The notes below the pieces were generated by a model that saw only the letters and a program-made list of their open reading frames with translations, was not told the origin of the DNA and made no database searches. A program made the position numbers and the translations under genes. Positions 27,232-36,501 of a stretch of 64,000 bases of DNA are shown here, one piece after another (position 1 is the first letter of the stretch; each line of letters opens with the position of its first letter). The DNA is from Acidobacteriota bacterium (lineage in GTDB: Bacteria > Acidobacteriota > Terriglobia > Acidiferrales > UBA7541): positions 1 to 64,000 of the forward strand of contig JAMCWK010000150.1 in NCBI GenBank assembly GCA_023481105.1, written 5' to 3'.

Positions 27232-28608
27232 GTGGTCCGTCTCTTCAACGTCTATTACCCAGCTCGAACCCTGGTGCTCATCGGCGGGGAAGCCGTGGTG
27301 GTGTGTCTCTCTTTCCTCGCCGCCGTGTTTGTGCAGCTGGGACCGGATTCCTACATTGCGCTGAATTACGAAGGCGGCTACTTCAAGATTCTCGGCGTCA
27401 CTGGCTTGGCGATGCTTTGCGCCTACTACTTCGATTTGTATGATTTCCAGCGTCTGCCTTCGCGCGGCGAGACTTATTTCCGCTTGCTCATGCAACTGGC
27501 CACTTTGTCGTTTCTGCTGGCGGCGGTGGCGATGCTCTACCCGGATTTCGTGGTCGGGAGGGGCGTGTCGCTGGTGGGCCTGGTCATCCTCACTTTCGCG
27601 ATGCTGAGCTGGCGTGCGGCGTATGGATGGCTGCTGCGCCAACCCTTCCTGCGGGAGCGCGTCTACGTGTTGGGTGGCGGCGAGCGCGCACAGCGGCTGG
27701 TGCACGCCCTGCGCACGCGCCATGAGCTGGGCATGGACGTCGTCGGCTGGGTGGGTGCCATGGGGAATGGCTCGCTGACGCGCGAGAATCTTTCTCAGGC
27801 GCTGCAACCACTTCGCGGCGCCAAAGCTGTGGACCGCGTGATTGTGGCCCTTTCCGACCGCCGCGGCACCATGCCCGTGCGCGAATTGCTGGATTTGCGC
27901 TTGAGCAATGTGAAGGTCGAGGAAGCCACCAGCTTACTGGAGAGAATCGACGGCAAGATCGCCGTAGACGAATTGCATCCGAGCTGGCTGATTTTCTCCG
28001 AAGGATTCCGGCTGAAAGACTCGGTGATCTTCGGGCGGCGCATGATGTCGCTGCTAATCTCCGCGATGCTGCTGGTGCTGGTTCTGCCGCTACTGCCGCT
28101 CATCGCGCTGTTGATCAAACTGAGCTCGCCGGGAGCCGTGCTGTACAAGCAGAAACGCGTGGGGCGCAGCGGCAAAGTTTTTTTCTGCTACAAATTCCGC
28201 ACGATGCGTGCAGACGCGGAGGCGGATACCGGACCCACCTGGGCCGGCGACGATGACCCGCGCATCACCAAGATCGGCCGTATCCTACGCAGCTCTCGGC
28301 TGGACGAGATCCCGCAGCTCTGGAATGTCTTCAAGGGCGATATGGGGTTCGTCGGCCCGCGCCCGGAGCGGCCGGAATTCGTCGAATGGCTCAGTCGTGA
28401 AATCCCCTATTACAACCTCCGGCACCTCGTGCGCCCGGGCATCACCGGATGGGCGCAGATCAGCTACCAGTACGGCGCGTCGCTCGAAGAGTCCAAAGAA
28501 AAACTGCAGTACGACCTGTACTACATGAAGAACATCTCGATGGCCTTCGACCTCTATATTATTTTCCTGACCATCAAGATCGTGCTGTTCGGCCGGGGGG
28601 CGAAGTGA
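27232..28608 (+). CDS. Undecaprenyl-phosphate sugar-1-phosphate transferase (initiating glycosyltransferase)
   Basis: 458 residues, polyprenyl glycosylphosphotransferase type. Four N-terminal membrane segments and a Rossmann-like central part (VYVLGGGERAQRLVHAL) are followed by a fifth membrane helix at about 265-295 and the C-terminal sugar-transferase domain with YKQKRVGRSGKVFFCYKFRTM, SRLDEIPQLWNV and GPRPERPEFV. It starts each repeat unit by moving a sugar phosphate to the lipid carrier on the inner membrane. The start codon is GTG at 27232. Its stop overlaps the next start (GTGA). Confidence 0.95.
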   Translation: MVRLFNVYYPARTLVLIGGEAVVVCLSFLAAVFVQLGPDSYIALNYEGGYFKILGVTGLAMLCAYYFDLYDFQRLPSRGETYFRLLMQLATLSFLLAAVAMLYPDFVVGRGVSLVGLVILTFAMLSWRAAYGWLLRQPFLRERVYVLGGGERAQRLVHALRTRHELGMDVVGWVGAMGNGSLTRENLSQALQPLRGAKAVDRVIVALSDRRGTMPVRELLDLRLSNVKVEEATSLLERIDGKIAVDELHPSWLIFSEGFRLKDSVIFGRRMMSLLISAMLLVLVLPLLPLIALLIKLSSPGAVLYKQKRVGRSGKVFFCYKFRTMRADAEADTGPTWAGDDDPRITKIGRILRSSRLDEIPQLWNVFKGDMGFVGPRPERPEFVEWLSREIPYYNLRHLVRPGITGWAQISYQYGASLEESKEKLQYDLYYMKNISMAFDLYIIFLTIKIVLFGRGAK

Positions 28609-29723
28609 AGTATGTGTTCTGGCTCTCGGTGCTGTTGATCGGGTACAGCTACGCGGGTTTTCCGTTATGGCTTTATCTGCGCAGCCGCTGGCGGGCTATC
28701 CCGGTACTCCGCGAACCAATCCTTCCCTTTGTTTCGATCGTGATGGCCGTCCGCAATGAGGCCCAGGCGTTGCCCGGCAAGCTCAAAAACCTGGAGGAGC
28801 TGAATTATCCGCCCGAGCGCCTGGAGATTGTCGTCGCATCCGACGCCTCCACGGATGCGACCAACGCGCTACTCGCGGAGCGCGCCAGCAACCGTCTCCG
28901 TCCGGTGTTCTGTGCCGAACACGCGGGCAAGGCAGCAGCATTGAACCAGGGCATCCAAGCGGTGCGGGGCGAAATCGTGCTGTTCACCGATGCGCGGCAG
29001 ATGTTGGAAGGCGATGCCTTGCGCCGGCTGGTGGAGCGATTTGCCGATCCCGCCGTGGGCTGCGTCAGCGGAGAACTGATGCTGGGCGAGCCGGGCCCTG
29101 CGGACCGGCACGAGGGCGTGGGCCTGTACTGGAAAATGGAGAAGAAGATCCGGGAGTGGGAAGGCGCAGCGGGTTCGGTGGTCGGCGCGACGGGCGCCAT
29201 CTACGCCGTTCGCAAGAAATACATTGTGCCGCTTCCGGCGGGAACCATTCTCGATGATGTTTATATTCCGTTGCACGTCGCGCGGCAGGGCGGGCGCGTG
29301 GTGTTTGAGCCTGGCGCGCGCGCCTGGGACAACTTCACCGATACGCCCGCGCGCGAGTTTGGCCGCAAAGTGCGCACGTTAACCGGAAATTACCAACTGC
29401 TGCAGCTTGCTCCGTGGCTGCTGACGCGGGAAAACCCGGTGCGGTTCGAATTCATCAGCCACAAACTGTTGCGCCTGTGCGTACCGTTTGCACTGGCGGG
29501 CGCGCTGGGGAGCTCGCTGTTGACGGCGGAGGCTTTTTATCGGGCGCTGGCGGTGGCGCAGTTGGCGCTGTACTCACTGGCACTATTGGCGCTGGTACGA
29601 CCCGCGCCGGGTGTAGCCGGCCGGCTGGGCAACGTGGTCTTTAGCTTCTTGATGTTGAACACTGCGGCCGTCGTGGCCCTGATTAACTTTCTCACGGGAA
29701 AGAAGGAGGTCTGGGTGAGGTGA
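28605..29723 (+). CDS. Family 2 glycosyltransferase, membrane-bound
   Basis: 372 residues: one N-terminal membrane segment, a GT2 catalytic domain (VSIVMAVRNEAQALP, ASDASTDATN, FTDARQML as the DxD equivalent, DDVYIPLHVARQG) and about three C-terminal membrane helices. It adds a sugar to the lipid-linked repeat unit or polymer; donor unknown. The start is GTG at 28605, overlapping the previous stop as GTGA; the longer frame from 28449 is a shadow within the transferase gene. Confidence 0.9.
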   Translation: MKYVFWLSVLLIGYSYAGFPLWLYLRSRWRAIPVLREPILPFVSIVMAVRNEAQALPGKLKNLEELNYPPERLEIVVASDASTDATNALLAERASNRLRPVFCAEHAGKAAALNQGIQAVRGEIVLFTDARQMLEGDALRRLVERFADPAVGCVSGELMLGEPGPADRHEGVGLYWKMEKKIREWEGAAGSVVGATGAIYAVRKKYIVPLPAGTILDDVYIPLHVARQGGRVVFEPGARAWDNFTDTPAREFGRKVRTLTGNYQLLQLAPWLLTRENPVRFEFISHKLLRLCVPFALAGALGSSLLTAEAFYRALAVAQLALYSLALLALVRPAPGVAGRLGNVVFSFLMLNTAAVVALINFLTGKKEVWVR

Positions 29724-29745
29724 AGTCCTGCGGGCATCGGCCACG

Positions 29746-29762
29746 CAGGGCGTATCGCCCTG
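29746..29762. repeat. Short perfect hairpin in the operon gap
   Basis: CAGGGCG-TAT-CGCCCTG, 7-bp arms, in the gap after the GT2 gene. No T-run follows, so termination is doubtful; it may be an mRNA processing or stability element. Confidence 0.45.
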
Positions 29763-29838
29763 TCCCAGAACACGCGCGTTGGCAACCACGGTCCTACCGA
29801 AGGAAGGACTCGAAAAAGGCGCCGGCCGGTCTGGCAGC

Positions 29839-31206
29839 ATGACGTTTGCTTACTGGGGCCTGGTCTCGTTTCTATTCGTGTACTGCGCGCGCCCCAGCGA
29901 CTGGCTGGGACGGGGAATGCGCGAATTCCCCTTTGCTAAGATCACCGCAGGTATCGCAATCTTGGGGCTGCTGGCGGCAATGCTGACGGGCGGCCGCAAG
30001 TTTTTGCACCTGCCCAAAGAAGTAATCCTAATCTTTTTTCTTTTTGGATGGCTTTGCCTCTCCGTGCCGTTTTCCGTCTGGCCGGGCGGAAGTTTTGACA
30101 CTGTATTTGTGGACTTCTCCAAGGTCATTCCCATCGTCATCCTGATCGTGTCAACCGCGAACACACCGACCCGCTTGCGGCTGCTCTTCACAGTCCAAAC
30201 CGCATCGGTGGCGACCATTGCCGTGCTTACGCTGATGGGCAGATCTAACATGGTGGGACTGTCCCAAAGCTCGGATGTGGTCCGGTTCGGCGGGGCCATT
30301 GGGGGGATCTTCGGAAATCCCAACGATTTCGCGTGGGCGCTGAGCCTGGTGCTGCCGTTTGCCTTTGCGTTGATGCTGCACAGCCGGAACATCTTTACGA
30401 AGAGCATGTGGGCCATGTCCATGGTCGTCATGGTGATCGCCGCGATGAAGACTTATTCGCGCGGCGGCGTGATCTGCATGATCGTGTCCGGCGGAATCAC
30501 CATCTGGCTTTTCGGTGTGCGGGCGCGGAAGCCCCAACTCATCGTCGGCGCTGCAGTGGCCGGACTGTTGGTGCTTGCCTTTTTCTCACCGCCGGGCTTC
30601 TTCCAGCGCGTCTCCTCCACAACAGACTGGGCGGAGGACGCGACAGGTTCCGCATGGGCCCGCCAGCACCTTTTCCAGCTGAGCCTGCGATACACCTTGG
30701 AGAATCCGCTGTTTGGCGTTGGACCGGGGAATTTCACGATTGTCTCCGGCTCGTGGCATGGAACACACAACACGTTCACACAATTCAGTTCGGAAGCAGG
30801 AATTCCAGCGGCCGCGTTGTTCATAATCATCCTGTGGTACTCGGTGCGGAACCTGCGCACGGTGCGCAAGTGGATGTCGGACAAAGATGACCTTTGGGTC
30901 CTGTCGGCTGGATTAAGCGCCAGCTTCGCGGGATTCATCGTCGGCGGCTTCTTTGGCATGGCTGCCTACCATTTCTTTGCGTATTTCATGATTGGCTATG
31001 CCTGTGCCATCTACCGGCTCGCGCAAAATGCGCGGGCCGCCAGCAGCCCCGATCAACCGGTTTCAAAAAAACCGAGTATTTCACGAAGATCGCCGCGCAG
31101 AGAAGATCCTGAAGATACTGCCGCGCCTGACTATTCCCGGGTCCTGCGGCGGAGTTGGCGCACGGTTCGCGCGCCATTGCCGGCAAGAACAAGCCCGGGA
31201 GACTGA
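29839..31206 (+). CDS. O-antigen-ligase/Wzy-like polymerase
   Basis: About 455 residues with ten or more membrane segments and the conserved periplasmic block YTLENPLFGVGPGNF followed by HGTHNTFTQFSSEAGIPAA, the mark of the WaaL/Wzy superfamily (exosortase-associated O-glycosylation ligase type). It would polymerise or transfer the lipid-linked oligosaccharide in the periplasm. The C-terminal tail is Arg/Pro/Ser-rich and hydrophilic. ATG at 29839 is chosen; a TTG at 29779 would add 20 residues and neither has a strong ribosome site. Confidence 0.88.
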   Translation: MTFAYWGLVSFLFVYCARPSDWLGRGMREFPFAKITAGIAILGLLAAMLTGGRKFLHLPKEVILIFFLFGWLCLSVPFSVWPGGSFDTVFVDFSKVIPIVILIVSTANTPTRLRLLFTVQTASVATIAVLTLMGRSNMVGLSQSSDVVRFGGAIGGIFGNPNDFAWALSLVLPFAFALMLHSRNIFTKSMWAMSMVVMVIAAMKTYSRGGVICMIVSGGITIWLFGVRARKPQLIVGAAVAGLLVLAFFSPPGFFQRVSSTTDWAEDATGSAWARQHLFQLSLRYTLENPLFGVGPGNFTIVSGSWHGTHNTFTQFSSEAGIPAAALFIIILWYSVRNLRTVRKWMSDKDDLWVLSAGLSASFAGFIVGGFFGMAAYHFFAYFMIGYACAIYRLAQNARAASSPDQPVSKKPSISRRSPRREDPEDTAAPDYSRVLRRSWRTVRAPLPARTSPGD

Positions 31207-31252
31207 ACCGTGCGAACAGTCGCAGGCCGCGGCGCGAGCGAATCCGAAGGCG

Positions 31253-33646
31253 ATGCCGTCTGTACGCGCTTGTGGCAGAAGAGGGAAAACTTTATTGAGT
31301 CCATTGCCTGAATCCGGTGGCCGCGATGCTGCAGGCGGCAGCCGTGGGCGCAGCGACCGTGCACGCGTGTTTCTGATGAGCAACAATCTGGAGACCGGGG
31401 GCAGTGAACGGCAATTTTCGCTGATGGCGCAGGCGCTGCGCGACGGCGAATTCGAAGTCGAGCTGGGCTGCCTAGGCCGCAGCGGCGCGTTCTTGGCAGG
31501 ACTGGGGCCCATCAGCGAGTTCCGCGTCGGCGGAAGCTTCCTCAGCGTGCAAGCATGGAAGTCGCGTTTCGCCCTGCGGCGGCACTTGCGTCGGCAGGAA
31601 ATTTCCGTGGCCCACTCCTTCGATTTTTATACGAACCTGATGTTGATTCCCACGGCGCGGCTGGCGGGCGTGCCCGCAGTGATTGGCAGCCAGCGGCAGC
31701 TCGGCGACTTGCTTCCGCCAATGAAGCGCGCAGTGCAGGCGCGCATCCTGGGACTCTGCGACCGCGTGGTGTGCAATTCGCGCGCGGCATCGAACCTGCT
31801 GCGCGAACAGGGAGTGGCCGCGCGCAAGCTGGCCGTCATCCCCAACGGCTTGCCGGCGGAGGCGTTTGCGGAAACACCGCCTGCGCTGCCACAACGCCCC
31901 GGCGTATTGCGCGTCGGCGTACTGGCGCGCATGAACGAGCCGGTAAAGAATCATCCCGTCTTCCTGCGCGCCGTGGCGCGGCTGCTTACAAAATTCCCAA
32001 CGCTGGAAATTCTACTGGTGGGGGACGGCGCGTTGCGTCCCGGGCTGGAGAAATTGGCCGCAGAACTGGGCTTCGGAGAACGCGCCTGCTTTCTCGGCGA
32101 TCGCCGCGACATTCCCGCCGTGCTGGCCTCGATGGATCTTTCTGTTCTGCCCTCGCACTCGGAGAGTCTTTCCAACGCCATCATGGAATCCATGGCCGCG
32201 GGTAAAGCAGTGGTGGCCTGCCGCGTCGGCGGAAATCCGGATTTGGTGCGTGAGAACGAAACGGGCCTGCTGGTGCCTCCTAACGATGAACAGAGCCTTG
32301 CGGAAGCGATCGAGTATTTGCTCCAACGGCCGGAGCTGGTGCGCGAGTGGGGCCGCCGCGGAAAAGAGGTCGCCCTCGCGAGCTTCACCGTGCAGCGCGC
32401 GCGAGAGCAGTACGAACAACTCTACACCGACGTGCTAGTCGAAAAAGGGCGGCTGACGCGGCTAGCATCACGCGCTGCGGATTCCTCCGCCGCGCGGCCG
32501 ATGCGCGTGGTTATCGTCGGCCCCTCGCTGCAAATGATCGGCGGCCAATCCGTGCAGGCAGACCTGCTCCTGCGGAATTGGCAGCACGACCCCGCGGTGG
32601 ACGTCCGCTTCATCCCCGTGGATACACCGTTTCCACGCGGGCTGCAGTGGGCCAGTCGGATTCCGTTTCTGCGCACGGCGATCCGCACTCCGCTGTATCT
32701 GCGCGCGCTCTATCGCGGGCTGGCGGATGCCGATCTCGCGCACATCTATTCTGCGTCCTACTGGTCATTTCTGCTGGCGCCCGCGCCGGCGCTGTGGATC
32801 GCGAAACGCCTGGGCAAGCGCGCGCTGATTAACTATCACAGCGGCGAAGCACGCGATCACTTGGAACGCTGGGGTTCGGCGCTGTCCACGCTTCGGAAGG
32901 CGGACGGACTGGCAGTGCCTTCGCAATTTCTTGCCGACGTGTTCCAACAATTCGGGCTGCGAGCGCGCGTGGTGGCCAACCTGGTGGACAGCGCACAATT
33001 TTCCTGGCGACCCCGGCAGCCTCTGCGTCCGCGGTTGGTTTGCACTCGAGGATTCGAACCGTACTACAGCGTAGACGTGGTGGTCCGCGCGTTCGCCGAA
33101 GTGAAGAGATCAGTTCCTGAGGCGAGTCTGTACTTGGTGGGTGGCGGGTCGCTAGAACAAGAGATTCACACTTTGGTGCAAGAGCTTGGACTCGCGGATG
33201 TCGAATTTGCGGGCCCCGTTTCACGGGACGGCATCGGCCGCTACTACGACGCCGCGGATATCTTTATCAACGCGTCCTGGCTGGACAATATGCCCGGCTC
33301 GATTCTAGAGGCATTCACAGCAGGAACGGTGGTCGTCAGCACGGCGCCGGAGGGGATTCGTTACCTCGTCGCGCACGAACGGACCGGATTGCTGAGCGAT
33401 CCGGGCGATGCGCAGGCGCTGGCGAGAAATGTACTGCGCGTGCTGCGCGAGCCGGAGCTCGCCGCGCGCCTGGCGCGCAATGCCGCGGAAGAATCGAAAC
33501 GCTATCACTGGGATTCCGTGCGAACAGAGTGGCTGGCATTATATCGCTCCGTGCTGGGTCTGCCGCCGCTTGCGGCCGGCGGCGAGCCGGCGCTGGCGGC
33601 TGATACGCAAGAACCGGAAAGGAACCTGTTCCAGTGCCGCCCGTGA
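31253..33646 (+). CDS. Two-domain GT4-GT4 glycosyltransferase fusion
   Basis: About 797 residues encoding two complete GT-B fold glycosyltransferases in one frame. Module 1 (about 38-405) has LMSNNLETGGSERQ, VIPNGLPAEAF, ARMNEPVKNH and SHSESLSNAIMESMAAGK. Module 2 (about 417-780) restarts with MRVVIVGPSLQMIGGQS and contains CTRGFEPYYSVDVVV, VGGGSLEQEI and NASWLDNMPGSILEAFTAG. No stop or frameshift separates them and no ribosome site precedes Met417, so it is a real fusion. It may add two successive sugars. Start is tentative: ATG at 31253 with GAAGG; TTG 31294 and ATG 31376 are alternatives. The open frame back to 30992 overlaps the polymerase gene. Confidence 0.88.
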   Translation: MPSVRACGRRGKTLLSPLPESGGRDAAGGSRGRSDRARVFLMSNNLETGGSERQFSLMAQALRDGEFEVELGCLGRSGAFLAGLGPISEFRVGGSFLSVQAWKSRFALRRHLRRQEISVAHSFDFYTNLMLIPTARLAGVPAVIGSQRQLGDLLPPMKRAVQARILGLCDRVVCNSRAASNLLREQGVAARKLAVIPNGLPAEAFAETPPALPQRPGVLRVGVLARMNEPVKNHPVFLRAVARLLTKFPTLEILLVGDGALRPGLEKLAAELGFGERACFLGDRRDIPAVLASMDLSVLPSHSESLSNAIMESMAAGKAVVACRVGGNPDLVRENETGLLVPPNDEQSLAEAIEYLLQRPELVREWGRRGKEVALASFTVQRAREQYEQLYTDVLVEKGRLTRLASRAADSSAARPMRVVIVGPSLQMIGGQSVQADLLLRNWQHDPAVDVRFIPVDTPFPRGLQWASRIPFLRTAIRTPLYLRALYRGLADADLAHIYSASYWSFLLAPAPALWIAKRLGKRALINYHSGEARDHLERWGSALSTLRKADGLAVPSQFLADVFQQFGLRARVVANLVDSAQFSWRPRQPLRPRLVCTRGFEPYYSVDVVVRAFAEVKRSVPEASLYLVGGGSLEQEIHTLVQELGLADVEFAGPVSRDGIGRYYDAADIFINASWLDNMPGSILEAFTAGTVVVSTAPEGIRYLVAHERTGLLSDPGDAQALARNVLRVLREPELAARLARNAAEESKRYHWDSVRTEWLALYRSVLGLPPLAAGGEPALAADTQEPERNLFQCRP

Positions 33647-34803
33647 ACGACATCATCTGTTTTGCCAACGATTGGTCCGGCGACCCGCTGAGCAAGAAGC
33701 ACATCATGCTGCGGCTGTCGCGGCACCACCGCGTGTTGTGGGTGAACTCCATTAACAATCGGCGGCCGCGCCTGGCGCAGAAAGATTTTCGGCGGATTGT
33801 CGAGAAGTTGAAGGCCTTTCGCAGTGGCTTGAAGCACGTCGAAGAAAAAATCTGGATACTTTCGCCGGTCTTTGTGCCTTTCCACGGCAACCGCTTCGTG
33901 CGCTCCTTCAACCGCTGGTTGTTGGGCTTCCAGATCCGCCGCGCATTGCGCAGCCTGGGCCTGACCGACCCGATTACGTACACGTTCGTGCCGACCTCGG
34001 CGGACGTGGTGGGCACGCTGGGCGAAAGATGCGTGGTGTATCACTGCGTGGACGAATACTCCGCCTTCAGCGACGCAGCTGGAGAAGTGCGTGCGCGGGA
34101 GAACGAATTGCTGCGCAAGTCGGATTTGGTGCTGGTCTCCGCGTCGGATTTGCTGAAAACGAAGCGCGAACACAACCCCAAAACGTTTTTGGTGACTCAC
34201 GGCGTGGACTTCGAGCACTTCCGCCGGGCTACCGAGGAGGCTACACCGGTGGCGCCCGAACTGCGCGACCTGCCGCGGCCCATCCTTGGCTTCCACGGGC
34301 TCATCGCAGACTGGGTGGACCTGCCGCTCCTGGGTGAATTGGCGCGACTGCGGCCGCAATGGTCAATTGTTCTGTTGGGACGAGGAGATACGGATCTGTT
34401 GCCGATTCTAAACTTGCCCAATGTGCATGTGCTGGGCCACCGGCCCTACGCGAAGCTGCCCGAGTATCTACGTGGATTTGACATTGCGCTCCTGCCGTTC
34501 GTGGTAAACGAGCTGACGCTGGCGGCGAACCCCCTCAAGCTGCGGGAATATCTCGCGGCGGGTCTGCCGGTGGTGGCGGCGCCGCTGCCGGAAATTGCGC
34601 GGTTCGAAGGGCTGGTAACGCTGGCGTCCACAGCCGCGGAGTATGCGCGCGCAATCGAATCGCTGCTCGCGCAGAAAAAAACCGGGCCGTCACGCGAGCG
34701 TTCGGACCAGGTGGCCGGTGAATCCTGGGACGGCAAAGTAGCGGAGATCGAAAAGTTGCTTACCTCAGTGTTGTCCAATCATAGCGGACACAGTCCCCAG
34801 TAG
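33634..34803 (+). CDS. GT4-like glycosyltransferase
   Basis: 389 residues of GT-B architecture: N-terminal domain with NDWSGDPLSKKHIMLRLSRHHRVLWVNS, and a C-terminal nucleotide-sugar domain with THGVDFEHF, FHGLIADWVD, VLLGRGD, LPNVHVLGHRPYAKLPEYL and NPLKLREYLAAGLPVVA. It resembles UDP-sugar or GDP-sugar transferases of capsule loci. Cytosolic face of the inner membrane. The start is GTG at 33634 or GTG at 33643, the latter overlapping the previous stop as GTGA; AAGGA lies upstream of both. Donor and linkage cannot be predicted. Confidence 0.9.
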   Translation: MPPVNDIICFANDWSGDPLSKKHIMLRLSRHHRVLWVNSINNRRPRLAQKDFRRIVEKLKAFRSGLKHVEEKIWILSPVFVPFHGNRFVRSFNRWLLGFQIRRALRSLGLTDPITYTFVPTSADVVGTLGERCVVYHCVDEYSAFSDAAGEVRARENELLRKSDLVLVSASDLLKTKREHNPKTFLVTHGVDFEHFRRATEEATPVAPELRDLPRPILGFHGLIADWVDLPLLGELARLRPQWSIVLLGRGDTDLLPILNLPNVHVLGHRPYAKLPEYLRGFDIALLPFVVNELTLAANPLKLREYLAAGLPVVAAPLPEIARFEGLVTLASTAAEYARAIESLLAQKKTGPSRERSDQVAGESWDGKVAEIEKLLTSVLSNHSGHSPQ

Positions 34804-34912
34804 TGCGCAATCCGCCGACGATCTTCGAAATGGCGACCGCAAGCGTGAGATGATTCTGTGCGATACACCCAGCCAGACGCACAGCGCTGGTGCAAGGCCG
34901 AGAACAAAGAAA

Positions 34913-36484
34913 ATGACCGAACAAGGACAAGCCGCAGGAGCGCACAAGACGTGGATGGGACGCCACCGCAATGCCATCAACGTCTTCTCCAACTGGGTGG
35001 GCTTTGGTTTTGCGGCGGTGGTCAATTTCTTTCTTTCACCGGTGGTGGTCCGATACTTGGGGAACACCGGGTACGGCGTGTGGGTGCTTACGGGCACACT
35101 GACCGGGTACTTGGGCTTGCTCGATTTGGGGGTGCGCGGCGCCGCCTCGCGCTACGTTGCGAAGCTGTACACGCAGGCCGACCATAAGGGATCGAGCCAG
35201 GTCGTATCCTCTGCGCTGGGAATCTTTGCGGTCGGCGGCGTGCTGGCCATCGTGGTAGCGGCCATCCTGGCGTTTGGTGTTCTCGGTATTTTTCACATTC
35301 CCGCGGAGTTTCAGAGCCAGGCCCGCATCGTACTCTTGCTTACCGGAGTCAGCGTAGCGACTTCGCTGTTGGGCGGAGTCTTTGGCGGAGTGCTCACGGG
35401 GCTACAACGGTTCGACATCTCCAATGTGATCGAAATGCTGGGCGTTGCACTGCGCGCGGTGACGTTTGTGCTGGCACTCAAGGCCGGGCAGGGCATCGTC
35501 GCACTGGCCTGGCTGAATGTGGCGCTGTCCCTGCTTACCGGGTTGGCAAATCTGGCGGCCAGCTTGCATTTCTATCCGCAGCTCGAAATTCGCGGGTCGC
35601 ACTGCACGCGCGAGGCGCTGCGGATGATTTTTTCTTTCTCCGCGTATTTTTTTCTCCTGGTGGCGGCGAATCGGATCGTGCTCTTTGCAGATGTGATTGT
35701 GATCGGGATCTTTCTGCCGGTAAGCATGATCACTTTTTTCGCCATCGCTTCCAATCTGATTAATTACGCGCGTACGCTGCTGAGCGGCATTTGGACGGCC
35801 ACCACGCCGCTGGCCAGTTCACTGGAAGCCAGCGGGGCCCAGGAGGATCTGCGGCGGATGCTTTTGAGCCGAGTGCGGTTCGCCAGCCTGCTTATGCTGC
35901 CGATTGGCATCACCTTTCTGCTGCGGGGCCGATCATTTATCGGGCTGTGGATGGGGCCGTCGTACGCCGAGCCTTCCGGCATGGTGTTGCAAATTCTGAC
36001 TGTCTATATGCTGATCACTTCGGGCAACCTCATATCCAACGCCACCATGCTGGGGATCAGCAAGCACAAAACCGTGGCGCCTGTGGCGATGAGCGAGGCC
36101 TTCTGCAAACTGGCGCTGAGCGTGGCCCTGATTCACTCCTACGGAATCTACGGCGTGGCCTGGGGCACAACGATTCCCAGCGTGGTTGTCGGAACTCTTT
36201 TCTGGCCATGGTATGTACGGCGGACGTTGCAAATTCCCCTCCGGAGTTACGCGCTGGCAGTGTGGGGGCGTCCGTTCTTCGCGGCGGCGCCCTACGCGCT
36301 GGTGACTTTTCTGGTGGAGAAGTACTGGCTGGCATCGCACCTGGCTTTGTTTTTCGTGCAAGTGGCGCTGGTTCTGCCGTTGGCGCTGGCGGGTTACTGG
36401 TTTGTATGCTTCACGCGCGCCGAGCGGCAACACTACGCAGAGCTGTACTTGCAGCCCATGAAGAAAGCGCTGCGGCTGGCGTAA
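34913..36484 (+). CDS. Wzx-type lipopolysaccharide/polysaccharide flippase
   Basis: About 523 residues with some twelve to fourteen membrane segments of the polysaccharide-transporter (MOP) superfamily; WVGFGFAAVVNFFLSPVVVRYLGNTGYGVW is the typical first helix pair. It flips the lipid-linked repeat unit across the inner membrane for the Wzy-like enzyme. The ATG at 34913 is preferred; ATG 34850 would add a 21-residue hydrophilic tail. Neither start has a strong ribosome site. Confidence 0.92.
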   Translation: MTEQGQAAGAHKTWMGRHRNAINVFSNWVGFGFAAVVNFFLSPVVVRYLGNTGYGVWVLTGTLTGYLGLLDLGVRGAASRYVAKLYTQADHKGSSQVVSSALGIFAVGGVLAIVVAAILAFGVLGIFHIPAEFQSQARIVLLLTGVSVATSLLGGVFGGVLTGLQRFDISNVIEMLGVALRAVTFVLALKAGQGIVALAWLNVALSLLTGLANLAASLHFYPQLEIRGSHCTREALRMIFSFSAYFFLLVAANRIVLFADVIVIGIFLPVSMITFFAIASNLINYARTLLSGIWTATTPLASSLEASGAQEDLRRMLLSRVRFASLLMLPIGITFLLRGRSFIGLWMGPSYAEPSGMVLQILTVYMLITSGNLISNATMLGISKHKTVAPVAMSEAFCKLALSVALIHSYGIYGVAWGTTIPSVVVGTLFWPWYVRRTLQIPLRSYALAVWGRPFFAAAPYALVTFLVEKYWLASHLALFFVQVALVLPLALAGYWFVCFTRAERQHYAELYLQPMKKALRLA

Positions 36485-36501
36485 GACGGCAGCTTCATCC
36501 T

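Noticed and set aside
30992..31252. Extension of the GT4-GT4 frame into the polymerase gene
   Set aside because: It overlaps the C-terminal coding region of the polymerase-like gene and contains no domain sequence.
35791..36501. Extension of the heparinase-like frame back into the flippase gene
   Set aside because: Composition is unlike a protein and it overlaps a well-supported membrane transporter frame.
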